DNA from: an uncultured Bacteroidia bacterium
GTDB lineage: Bacteria > Bacteroidota > Bacteroidia > Bacteroidales > UBA932
NCBI GenBank assembly: GCA_902773305.1
Contig: CACYEB010000070.1
Coordinates: 1-5,563, forward strand
DNA: 5,563 nt
Direction of reading: 5' to 3'
This document shows positions 1-5,563 of the stretch, in pieces. Each line of letters begins with the position of its first letter. Within the stretch, counting starts at the first letter, position 1. The notes below the pieces were generated by a model that worked only from the letters and a program-made list of their open reading frames with translations, made no database searches and had not been told where the DNA came from. The position numbers were made by a program, and so were the translations under genes.

Positions 1-897
1 GATCCAGAAATGGGCCAGTATTTCACGGGCTTCGTCTATGGTGACAACACCCTTACCGAGGTCCTCTTTGAGGTAGGGGCCCAGCATCTGGTCAATGCGG
101 CCCACACCCGACCAGTTGCCCATCAGGCGGTTGAAGCAATACATACTCCAGAGCGACTGCACAGCCTCGCGGAAAGAGCGGGGGGCGCGGCCGGGGACCT
201 GTTCCAGAGTATCTATGATGTCCTGGTAAAACTTCTTCTCTTCTGCGCCGGTGGCGGCACCGCGCATCTGCTCCAGCAGACCGATATTGCGCTTCTGCCA
301 TATATCGGCAGCATCCAGGGTCTTGAGTGCGGCCTCGTTGATGTCACGTCCCAATTCGTCCAGAGTCCCGGACGCAAGCCGTTCGAGGATCTCTTTGCGA
401 ATGCCTTCATAGCCAATCTTGAGGATGCGGCCGAACTGGAATGTGGTGTGATTGACTCCCCATTCGTCGAGAATCGGCACCTTGGATTCGGCCGCCGGCT
501 CTATGAGTGTGGCTGAACCCACTATCAACTCGCCAGGCAGAATCCTTAGCGGGGCATTTTTGGCCACGCTCATAGCCGCTGCAGCGAATTTCTGATGCGG
601 AGTAAGTTTGTCATCAATCTCCACCTGCCAGTTCACCCGGGTCATCGTCTTGCCGACTTCGCCAGAAAGACCCATCCAGGCAAGTTCGTGGGTGCGGTCG
701 CAAAGACGCCGGGGAATTTCCGGCTGCCACGGACTGTGCCAGCTCTCGAAAAGGTTGCGATCTCCTGCCTTCGGCAGTGCAGATGCTTCAGCAGCACCGG
801 CGACGGGTGACTTCAAGCCTAGCATCAAGGACCCCAGTCCAAGTGAGGACACCTTAAGGAAGTCCGCACGGGACATTTTAGACGACTTTCCGTTCAT
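1..897 (-). CDS. Pyruvate-formate-lyase-like glycyl radical enzyme family protein with N-terminal export signal (3' end outside window)
   Basis: The frame is open from an ATG at 897 to the window edge, giving 299 residues of a protein that continues beyond base 1. After residue 60 it matches the N-terminal part of the PFL domain: PGELIVGS at 121-128, APRSFREAVQSLW at 238-250, and GVGRIDQMLGPYLKEDL at 264-280 (compare 'PRTFREALQ.LW' and 'LGRLDQYLYPY' in the family). The catalytic Cys and the glycyl-radical Gly of this superfamily lie further C-terminal, so activity cannot be judged here. The first 40 residues look like an export signal: a basic n-region with MSRADFLK at 8-15, a hydrophobic stretch at about 16-28, then VAGAAEA at 32-38 as a possible cleavage region. 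The motif resembles a Tat signal (S-R-R-x-F-L-K), but the second Arg is Ala. M8 (876) is an alternative start that keeps the signal. The gene is 46 bp downstream of thrC on the same strand and has its own promoter. No activase gene is visible. The substrate is unknown; I do not call it a true pyruvate formate-lyase. Confidence 0.85.
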   Translation of the reverse strand, partial: MNGKSSKMSRADFLKVSSLGLGSLMLGLKSPVAGAAEASALPKAGDRNLFESWHSPWQPEIPRRLCDRTHELAWMGLSGEVGKTMTRVNWQVEIDDKLTPHQKFAAAAMSVAKNAPLRILPGELIVGSATLIEPAAESKVPILDEWGVNHTTFQFGRILKIGYEGIRKEILERLASGTLDELGRDINEAALKTLDAADIWQKRNIGLLEQMRGAATGAEEKKFYQDIIDTLEQVPGRAPRSFREAVQSLWSMYCFNRLMGNWSGVGRIDQMLGPYLKEDLGKGVVTIDEAREILAHFWI

Positions 898-898
898 A

Positions 899-914
899 TT
901 GCAACTTGTTACAA
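899..914. repeat. Imperfect inverted repeat, candidate operator
   Basis: On the plus strand this reads TTGCAAC-TT-GTTACAA: 7-bp arms with one mismatch and a 2-bp spacer. It lies between the predicted -7 box (919-926) and the ATG of the PFL-like gene at 897, so it would cover the transcription start and leader. That is a usual place for a repressor site. No regulator is identified, and arms this short can arise by chance. Confidence 0.35.
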
Positions 915-918
915 ATAT

Positions 919-950
919 CAAAGATACGAAAAAACGTCCCGGATTACAAA
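919..950 (-). promoter_or_regulatory. Bacteroidota-type promoter for the PFL-like gene
   Basis: Read on the minus strand, TTTG (950-947), a 20-bp spacer, then TATCTTTG (926-919). This matches the Bacteroides primary sigma consensus TTTG / TAnnTTTG at every defined position. The -7 box ends 21 nt before the ATG at 897, leaving a leader of roughly 15 nt. The -33 box overlaps the last codons of thrC, whose stop is at 946-944. The gene can therefore be transcribed independently of thrBC, although read-through is not excluded because no terminator is seen between them. Confidence 0.7.
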
Positions 951-2224
951 CCCAGCAAGTAATCTTTGAGGTCGGATTCGGAGGCATCCATCATAGTATA
1001 GACGCGTTTGCAGTCAAGACGCTGCTGCAGGGCGGCGGGAATGTCGGGCCAGTGGCCGACTGCCTTTTCTATGACTTCGCCGAATTTGGCCGGGCTGGCG
1101 GTGGAGAGCCAATAACCCTCTATATCATAGTGTTTTGCTGCGAGATATCCAACAGCGCTGTGGGGGTCGCTCGTATAGCCGTATTTATCCTCTATTTCGC
1201 GGATGGCATCCAGGATTTCGGCATCCGTTGCAGAGAAGCCGGCCACCTGGCGGCGGAGATTATCCACATCTCCATACAGCCACATCATCCGCTCGAAATT
1301 ACTGGGAGCGCCAACATCCATAGCGTTGGCCACGGTGCGGACCGATGCGCGCGGCTTGTAATCGCCTGTAACCAGAAACTCCGGCACCACGTCGTTGGCA
1401 TTTGAAGCCGCCACGAAACGCTTTACCGGCATCCCCATCCTTGCCGCCAGCATACCGGCGGTAATATTACCGTAGTTGCCGCTGGGGACCACTATCTCGG
1501 CCGCTTCACCGCCGGTGACGGCGCTCCAGAGGCAGTGCGCATAGAAATAGTAGAAAGACTGCGGGATCCACCGCAGCAGATTTATGGAATTGGCGCTGGT
1601 TATGCGTTTGCGCGAACGAAGGTCGGGGTCGTTGAACATAGCCTTGACCAGCCGCTGGCAATCGTCAAAATTACCACGGACGCGCAACGGGTGGATATTG
1701 CCGCCCAGCGTGGTCATCTGGGCCTCCTGCAGGGGGCTCACTTTACCGTCGGGATAGAGAACCACGACATCCACGCCCGGCACATTGTAGAAACCGGCGG
1801 CAACCGCGCTGCCGGTGTCGCCGCTGGTGGCTGTGAGTATGGTGAGACTGTCGGTTGTATTCAGGCGGCCCGTCATCTGCCCCATAAAACGTGCACCGAA
1901 ATCCTTGAAGGCGAAAGTCGGACCGTGGAAAAGTTCCAAAGCGCCCTTCTTCGAATCGAAGAAATGGAGACCGATGTCAAAGTTGTAAGCCCGGGAAACT
2001 ACATCAGAAATCACAGACTCGGGGACATCGTCGAAAATAACGCCGGCCAGATAGCCCGCCATATCGGCATAGGAAACCCCTGCGAGCCGCCTTACGGCAG
2101 CCATATCCACCTGTGGGATACGTTCCGGGACGAAAAGGCCTCCGTCGGGTGCCAGCCCCAGAAAAGCCGCCTCGGCCAGCGGATACAACTTCCTGGAAGC
2201 GTCCCTTGTACTGTAAAACCTCAT
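944..2224 (-). CDS. thrC: Threonine synthase
   Basis: Cytoplasmic PLP enzyme that converts O-phosphohomoserine to threonine and phosphate, the last step of threonine synthesis. The 426 residues match the full length of the E. coli-type enzyme (about 428). The N-terminal domain starts MRFYSTRDASRKLYPLAEA. The PLP lysine is K107 in ELFHGPTFAFKDFGARFMGQ (bases 1906-1904). Other family blocks are TATSGDTGSAVA at 131-142, LYPDGKVSPLQEAQM at 156-170, SANSINLLRWIPQ at 210-222, PSGNYGNITAGMLA at 247-260, VAASNANDVVPEFL at 271-284, NAMDVGAPSNFERM at 300-313 and GYTSDPHSAVGY at 349-360. No key residue is missing. The ATG at 2224 shares its A with the thrB stop codon (TGATG), so translation is probably coupled to thrB and both genes are read from the promoter upstream of thrB. 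It ends with TAA at 946-944, inside the promoter of the next gene. Confidence 0.97.
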   Translation of the reverse strand: MRFYSTRDASRKLYPLAEAAFLGLAPDGGLFVPERIPQVDMAAVRRLAGVSYADMAGYLAGVIFDDVPESVISDVVSRAYNFDIGLHFFDSKKGALELFHGPTFAFKDFGARFMGQMTGRLNTTDSLTILTATSGDTGSAVAAGFYNVPGVDVVVLYPDGKVSPLQEAQMTTLGGNIHPLRVRGNFDDCQRLVKAMFNDPDLRSRKRITSANSINLLRWIPQSFYYFYAHCLWSAVTGGEAAEIVVPSGNYGNITAGMLAARMGMPVKRFVAASNANDVVPEFLVTGDYKPRASVRTVANAMDVGAPSNFERMMWLYGDVDNLRRQVAGFSATDAEILDAIREIEDKYGYTSDPHSAVGYLAAKHYDIEGYWLSTASPAKFGEVIEKAVGHWPDIPAALQQRLDCKRVYTMMDASESDLKDYLLGL

Positions 2225-3168
2225 CAGTCGGCGAAATTATAGTCCACCAGGGTACGGGCCCCGCGGTTGGAAATCTTGGAGACGTAGATATTGGACTCGA
2301 TATTATACTGCAAAAAGTGGGCTCTCATCACCTCTCCCGCCTTGTCGGCCAGGGTCATACTCTCGCTGAGGGCGAAAACCGAAGGGCCTGCGCCCGAAAT
2401 GTTCATCGCAAGGGCACCCACCTCCAGCACTTTCTTCCGCAACTCGTCAAAGCCCGGGATGAAATGCTTGCGGTAAGGTTCCACGACGACATCCTGCATG
2501 GAACGTCCGATAAGGGCGACGTCTCCCTCTGCCAGACCGGCCACCAGACCCGCCACATTACCCCACTGCCGTACTGCCATACGTAAGGGTATCTCCTTTG
2601 GCAGCACCTCGCGGGCCTCACGCGTGGAGACCATTATCGCGGGATGGGCCACGGCACAGCAGAAACGGCCGGGTACCGGCAGGCGGACCACATCCAGGGG
2701 GTCATATCCCCTGAGCAGCACCACTCCGCCAAGGATAGAAGGTCCGACATTGTCGGCGTGCGGCGTACCGCCGCTGATGAGTTTCTCACCCTCCATCGCG
2801 AATTCCACAAGCTTCTCGTCGCTGAAAGGATGGTCGAGCAGTTCGTTGAGGGCATATACCGCAGCGGCGGAAGAAGCCGCGCTGGAGCCGATGCCGCTGC
2901 CGGGAGCAATCTTGTGCTCTACGGTAACTGTAACGGCCATAGGACATCCGTATGCGGCCAGAAAAGCCCTTACGGCGGGCGTAATAACGTTCTGCTCTAT
3001 ATTCTCGGGAAGAGGCTGCTTGCTCTTGTTGATGATTTCGAGACTGTCACCCTCGCCTATTTCTACAGAGAGGACATCACCGACGGCATCCAGCGTCATA
3101 CCCATAATATCGAAGCCGCAGCCCATATTGGCCACGGTGGCAGGTGCGAAAACTCTGATTTTTCTCAT
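2224..3168 (-). CDS. thrB: Homoserine kinase (GHMP family)
   Basis: Phosphorylates homoserine with ATP to give O-phosphohomoserine, the substrate of the adjacent thrC product; cytoplasmic. With the start at 3168 it has 314 residues, close to the usual length of about 310. GHMP kinase features in order: the N-terminal block FAPATVANMGCGFDIMG at 7-23, the phosphate-binding loop APGSGIGSSAASSAA at 88-102, GGTPHADNVGPSILGG at 133-148, and the C-terminal glycine-rich motif SGAGPSVFAL at 258-267. The frame stays open upstream to 3348, but that part overlaps purU. The 3168 start is preferred because the family N-terminus begins there and a TAnnTTTG box ends 5 nt upstream. An in-frame ATG at 3198 would add ten residues (MRKIKSTFAP) that echo the true N-terminus MRKIRVFAP. 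The classical GHMP enzyme is present here, not the phosphoglycerate-mutase-like alternative known in some bacteria. thrA is not adjacent. Confidence 0.95.
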   Translation of the reverse strand: MRKIRVFAPATVANMGCGFDIMGMTLDAVGDVLSVEIGEGDSLEIINKSKQPLPENIEQNVITPAVRAFLAAYGCPMAVTVTVEHKIAPGSGIGSSAASSAAAVYALNELLDHPFSDEKLVEFAMEGEKLISGGTPHADNVGPSILGGVVLLRGYDPLDVVRLPVPGRFCCAVAHPAIMVSTREAREVLPKEIPLRMAVRQWGNVAGLVAGLAEGDVALIGRSMQDVVVEPYRKHFIPGFDELRKKVLEVGALAMNISGAGPSVFALSESMTLADKAGEVMRAHFLQYNIESNIYVSKISNRGARTLVDYNFAD

Positions 3169-3198
3169 AGGGGCAAAAGTAGATTTTATTTTTCGCAT
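3142..3198 (-). repeat. Degenerate tandem repeat of the thrB 5' end
   Basis: Bases 3198-3169 (minus strand) would encode MRKIKSTFAP, and the start of thrB at 3168-3142 encodes MRKIRVFAP. Aligned with a one-codon gap, about 20 of 27 bases match, and several differences are at third codon positions. The predicted thrB -7 box TACTTTTG lies inside the upstream copy. This looks like a partial tandem duplication of the gene's start, now serving as promoter sequence. Chance similarity in AT-rich DNA is the alternative. Confidence 0.4.
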
Positions 3199-3205
3199 AT
3201 TCAAG
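3174..3205 (-). promoter_or_regulatory. Promoter of thrBC
   Basis: On the minus strand, TACTTTTG (3181-3174) fits TAnnTTTG exactly. CTTG (3205-3202), 20 bp upstream, is a three-of-four match to the -33 TTTG. The -7 box ends only 5 nt before the thrB ATG (3168), so transcription should begin at or within a few bases of the start codon. That predicts a leaderless or nearly leaderless message. It is divergent from, and interleaved with, the purU promoter. Confidence 0.6.
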
Positions 3206-3220
3206 AATATCCTATTTTTG
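3191..3220 (+). promoter_or_regulatory. Promoter of purU
   Basis: TATTTTTG (3213-3220) is an exact TAnnTTTG -7 element. TTTC (3191-3194), 18 bp upstream, is an imperfect -33 box. The element ends 5 nt before the purU ATG at 3226, the same distance as on the thrB side, so this message is also predicted to be leaderless or nearly so. There is no room for a Shine-Dalgarno site downstream of the predicted start. Confidence 0.6.
3197..3210. repeat. Perfect palindrome in the thrB/purU control region, candidate operator
   Basis: ATATTC-AA-GAATAT: 6-bp perfect arms and a 2-bp spacer. It lies between the -33 and -7 boxes of purU and overlaps the -33 position of thrB, so a bound protein could act on both promoters. 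The sequence is AT-rich and short, so chance is possible. No regulator is known from the window. Confidence 0.35.
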
Positions 3221-3225
3221 CAACC

Positions 3226-4083
3226 ATGAAAAACACCGCCATACTGCTTATCCACTGCCCTGATACGCCCGGTATCATAGCGGAAGTATCCAATTTCATC
3301 ACCGTCAACAACGGTAACATCATTTACCTGGACCAGTACGTCGACCACGTAAACAACGCTTTCTTTATGCGCGTCGAGTGGGACATCACCTCTTTCCTGA
3401 TTCCCAAGGAGCGCATCGGTGAATATTTCGGCACCCTCTACGCGCAGAAATACGATATGCAGTTCAGGCTGTACTTTGCAGAACAGAAACCGCGTATGGC
3501 GATATTCGTGAGCAAGATGTCACACTGCCTCTACGATATGCTCTCGCGCTGGTCTGCAGGAGAGTGGAATGTGGACATTCCCCTGATTGTGAGCAATCAC
3601 GAGGACCTGCGCCCGGTAGCGGAAAAGTTCGGCATCGCTTACCACGTATTCAACATCACTCCCGGGAACAAGGTGGCACAGGAGGCCGCCGAGCTGGAGT
3701 TGCTGCGCAAAAACGGCGTCACATTCGTAGTGCTTGCCCGCTATATGCAGGTAATCAGCGAAGAGTTCATCAAGGCTTATCCCGAGCGTATCATCAATAT
3801 CCACCACTCCTTCCTCCCCGCATTCGTGGGGGCGAAGCCCTACCATCAGGCCTTTGACCGCGGTGTGAAGATAATAGGGGCGACCAGCCACTATGTCACA
3901 AGCGAGCTGGACGCCGGCCCCATAATTGAGCAGGATGTGGCGCGCATCACCCACAAGGATTCAGTGGAATCCATAGTCGCCAAGGGCAAGGATCTTGAAA
4001 AAATCGTGCTCTCGCGCGCAGTGCTGAAACACATCGACCGCAAGGTTATGGTCTATAAGAACAAGACCGTCGTGTTCGAATAG
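3226..4083 (+). CDS. purU: Formyltetrahydrofolate deformylase
   Basis: Hydrolyses 10-formyltetrahydrofolate to formate and tetrahydrofolate; cytoplasmic. It adjusts the one-carbon pool and can supply formate for purine synthesis. The 285 residues match the usual length of about 280. The N-terminal ACT-type regulatory domain covers about 1-85 (AILLIHCPDTPGIIAEVSNF at 5-24). The formyltransferase-fold catalytic domain covers about 90-285, with RMAIFVSKMSHCLYDML at 90-106, DIPLIVSNHEDL at 117-128, VVLARYMQVIS at 168-178, NIHHSFLPAFVGAKPYHQAF at 191-210 and ATSHYVTSELDAGPIIEQDV at 219-238. The expected Asn-His-Asp catalytic set is N191, H193 and D229. The ACT domain and the VGAKPYHQAF block distinguish it from PurN. 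The reading frame is open well upstream, but the family N-terminus and the promoter fix the start at 3226. It is transcribed divergently from thrBC with a 57-bp gap and stops 10 bp from the convergent GH31 gene. In E. coli, PurU responds to methionine and glycine; whether the ACT domain does so here is not visible. Confidence 0.97.
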   Translation: MKNTAILLIHCPDTPGIIAEVSNFITVNNGNIIYLDQYVDHVNNAFFMRVEWDITSFLIPKERIGEYFGTLYAQKYDMQFRLYFAEQKPRMAIFVSKMSHCLYDMLSRWSAGEWNVDIPLIVSNHEDLRPVAEKFGIAYHVFNITPGNKVAQEAAELELLRKNGVTFVVLARYMQVISEEFIKAYPERIINIHHSFLPAFVGAKPYHQAFDRGVKIIGATSHYVTSELDAGPIIEQDVARITHKDSVESIVAKGKDLEKIVLSRAVLKHIDRKVMVYKNKTVVFE

Positions 4084-4093
4084 GACTCCTCAG

Positions 4094-5563
4094 CTATAGT
4101 CTCACCCTGACCTCCAGAGGCTGTGCGGTGTCGGGATGCCCTGCGCAGAAAGTCACAATCTTGTGCTCTTTGTCCCATACGACATCCTTTACCTTCCGGC
4201 CTGCCACTTTTATGCGGCGCGGCTTACGGTCCAAAGTCATCTTGACCTCGTAGGTACGGCTGGTGTGCATTCCCTCATAAGAGCCTTCCACCGCATCTAC
4301 GTTCAGCAGCAGTTTCCTGCGTCCCTTCTTTTCGTAGCTGAAGCGGGTCTTGGCAATGGCTCCGTTTTCGTGCCCGTAGGTCGTACCGTCATCTTCCCAG
4401 AAGGTGTATTCTCCCTTGGCAGCGGGCCAGATATTCAGTACAATGGTGTCCAGAGGCTTCTCGCAGGCGTGATTTGCCACGTGCTGGAAGGGTATGATCG
4501 CTCCCTCTTTCACGAACACGGGGCCGCCGTACTGCGAGCGGTCAAACTCTGCCGGGAAGGATTCTCCCTTGCTTTCCCTCTTTTCGTTGGTCCAGAAGTC
4601 GTACCAGGTACCTTCGGGCAGATACACAGTATCGCTGAAAACGGTCACCAGAAGGCCCTCGCCGTACATATAGGCATTGGCCATATCGTCGCAGTTGCGG
4701 TCGTCGGGAAAAGCCATAGGCATAGGCATCATCACCGGGGTGCCGTCTACAGTGCCCTTGAGTGCGGCGCTGTATGTATATGGCACCATACGGTTGCGCA
4801 GCTGCAGATAGTTGCGGTAGACCTGCTGCTCGTCCAGAGGCTGATACCAGGGTTCCTTGAAGCTGTACCAGCTGTTTATCTGCATCCAGGGGAGGAATAT
4901 GCCCATATGGAGGCCGTCGGTGCTGGCACCAACGTCGCAACTGGTGTTGTTGTAACCACTCAGTTGCAGGTTGAGCTGGTCATAAAGCACCTGCACCCCG
5001 CCGCCACTGTCACCGGTGGTGGCTGCGGTGTAGTGCTGGGTTCCGGCAAATCCTCCGCAATAGTGATGGAACGAACGGGTGGCACGGAAGTCACGGTTCA
5101 TTGCCAGGAACTGCTTGGGCAGCAGCACCTGGTTCACCTCGTGCATCTCGGCGTCGGTGTAGCCGTTATAGTATTTCCGGTTGGGGTGACGGTCCACGGT
5201 CTGACCGGGGTCCAGTTTGAAGCCGTCCACTCCGTTGCCCAGGAATTTTTTCAGGTGGTCGAACCAATTGATCTGGCCTGAGAGTTTACCGCCGGTCTCC
5301 TTTGCCAGCCTGTCTTCTTCCATCACGCTCAAATCGGTGTCGATGTTCAGCCAGAGGCAGATCTTGTAGCCGAGGGCGTGCATACGTGAAATGAAGCTGC
5401 CGCCGTGCTCGCCGTTCACCGTCTCGTTGGAATACCAGTAGGGCTGGCCCGGGAATTTCTTGTAGTCCCATTTTTTATTGACCGTCCAGTCGTAGTAAGT
5501 CTCCATCCACTGCGGCTCCACCCACATCATATCCATAGGATAGCCCTGCTCAATGAACTTGAC
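4094..5563 (-). CDS. Glycoside hydrolase family 31, C-terminal 489 residues (5' end outside window)
   Basis: Retaining alpha-glycosidase family. The frame is open to the window edge, so the N-terminus, any signal peptide and the N-terminal beta-sandwich are missing. Numbering from the first visible residue, FIEQGYPMDMMWVEPQWM at 3-20 is a (beta/alpha)8-barrel strand. VDGFKLDPGQ at 112-121 holds the probable nucleophile D118 (bases 5212-5210). TTGDSGGG at 182-189 holds the probable acid/base D185. SCDVGASTDGLHMGIFLPWMQ at 208-228 corresponds to the 'DIGGF...RW.Q' region. The C-terminal beta domains follow: LPEGTWYDFWTNE at 315-327, GGPVFVKEGAIIPFQ at 346-360, and a last sandwich from about 370 with YTFWEDDGTTYGHENG. 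Substrate-contact positions differ from alpha-glucosidases: FHHYC replaces 'F.RS', TTGD replaces 'W.GD', and KEPW replaces 'R.H'. Specificity is therefore unresolved and probably not maltose-like. The protein is probably periplasmic or outer-membrane, as is common for this family in Bacteroidota, but that part is not visible. Confidence 0.93.
   Translation of the reverse strand, partial: VKFIEQGYPMDMMWVEPQWMETYYDWTVNKKWDYKKFPGQPYWYSNETVNGEHGGSFISRMHALGYKICLWLNIDTDLSVMEEDRLAKETGGKLSGQINWFDHLKKFLGNGVDGFKLDPGQTVDRHPNRKYYNGYTDAEMHEVNQVLLPKQFLAMNRDFRATRSFHHYCGGFAGTQHYTAATTGDSGGGVQVLYDQLNLQLSGYNNTSCDVGASTDGLHMGIFLPWMQINSWYSFKEPWYQPLDEQQVYRNYLQLRNRMVPYTYSAALKGTVDGTPVMMPMPMAFPDDRNCDDMANAYMYGEGLLVTVFSDTVYLPEGTWYDFWTNEKRESKGESFPAEFDRSQYGGPVFVKEGAIIPFQHVANHACEKPLDTIVLNIWPAAKGEYTFWEDDGTTYGHENGAIAKTRFSYEKKGRRKLLLNVDAVEGSYEGMHTSRTYEVKMTLDRKPRRIKVAGRKVKDVVWDKEHKIVTFCAGHPDTAQPLEVRVRL

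Noticed and set aside
608..2586. Several plus-strand open frames (608-1405, 1535-2242, 2113-2586) opposite thrC and thrB.
   Set aside because: They lie antisense to well-matched thrC and thrB, show no family motifs and have no promoter.
2644..3225. A 194-codon upstream extension of the purU frame.
   Set aside because: It runs antisense to thrB and has no homology to deformylases. The family N-terminus begins at 3226, just after the promoter.
3169..3348. A 60-codon upstream extension of the thrB frame.
   Set aside because: It runs antisense to purU and is not part of the homoserine kinase family. Only the last ten codons are of interest, as a possible duplication.
1..4083. A shared formate theme linking the PFL-like gene and PurU.
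   Set aside because: The PFL-like protein carries an export signal and its activity is unknown, so proximity alone does not support a formate pathway.
4084..4120. Possible bidirectional terminator: GACT/AGTC at 4084-4101 and CCTC-CA-GAGG at 4111-4120.
   Set aside because: The stems are only 4 bp, one loop is just 2 nt, and no U-tract follows on either strand.
4136..5281. Long plus-strand open frame (381 codons) opposite the GH31 gene.
   Set aside because: It is antisense to a clear GH31 family match, and its translation (rich in V, H and G) shows no recognisable domain. It is a shadow frame of GC-rich coding DNA.

Overview
The window reads as part of a Bacteroidota genome, most likely Bacteroidales. 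All three promoters found carry a TAnnTTTG -7 element, and the best one also has an exact TTTG -33 box. No Shine-Dalgarno site is obvious upstream of the starts. A GH31 glycosidase and a signal-bearing protein with a Tat-like 'RxDFLK' motif also fit this phylum. Base composition is moderately GC-rich. I could not assign a genus.

Layout, left to right. (1) 1-897, minus strand: the first 299 residues of a pyruvate-formate-lyase-like (glycyl radical enzyme superfamily) protein. It has an N-terminal export signal, and its 3' part lies outside the window. It has its own promoter, whose -33 box sits in the last codons of the upstream gene, and an inverted repeat between the -7 box and the start codon. 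(2) 944-2224, minus: threonine synthase (thrC). (3) 2224-3168, minus: homoserine kinase (thrB), joined to thrC by a one-base TGATG stop/start overlap. (4) 3169-3225: a 57-bp divergent control region. Each side has a TAnnTTTG box ending exactly 5 nt before its start codon, so both transcripts are predicted to be leaderless or nearly so. A perfect 14-bp palindrome lies between the two boxes. (5) 3226-4083, plus: formyltetrahydrofolate deformylase (purU). (6) 4094-5563, minus: the C-terminal 489 residues of a GH31 glycoside hydrolase with an unusual active-site sequence. It converges on purU with only 10 bp between the stop codons.

thrB and thrC carry out the last two steps of threonine synthesis (homoserine to O-phosphohomoserine to threonine). 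thrA is not adjacent. PurU hydrolyses 10-formyl-THF to formate and THF, balancing the one-carbon pool. Sharing a control region with thrBC may tie the two pathways together, but this is inference. The PFL-like and GH31 genes look like separate catabolic or envelope functions flanking the core genes.

I found no wholly new system. The points most worth a second look are the symmetric leaderless divergent promoters, an apparent tandem duplication of the 5' end of thrB that contains the thrB -7 box, the exported PFL-like protein with an RA in place of the RR pair, and the non-canonical GH31 active site. There is no gene-free stretch over 300 bases, and no RNA gene, CRISPR array, insertion sequence or convincing terminator was seen.
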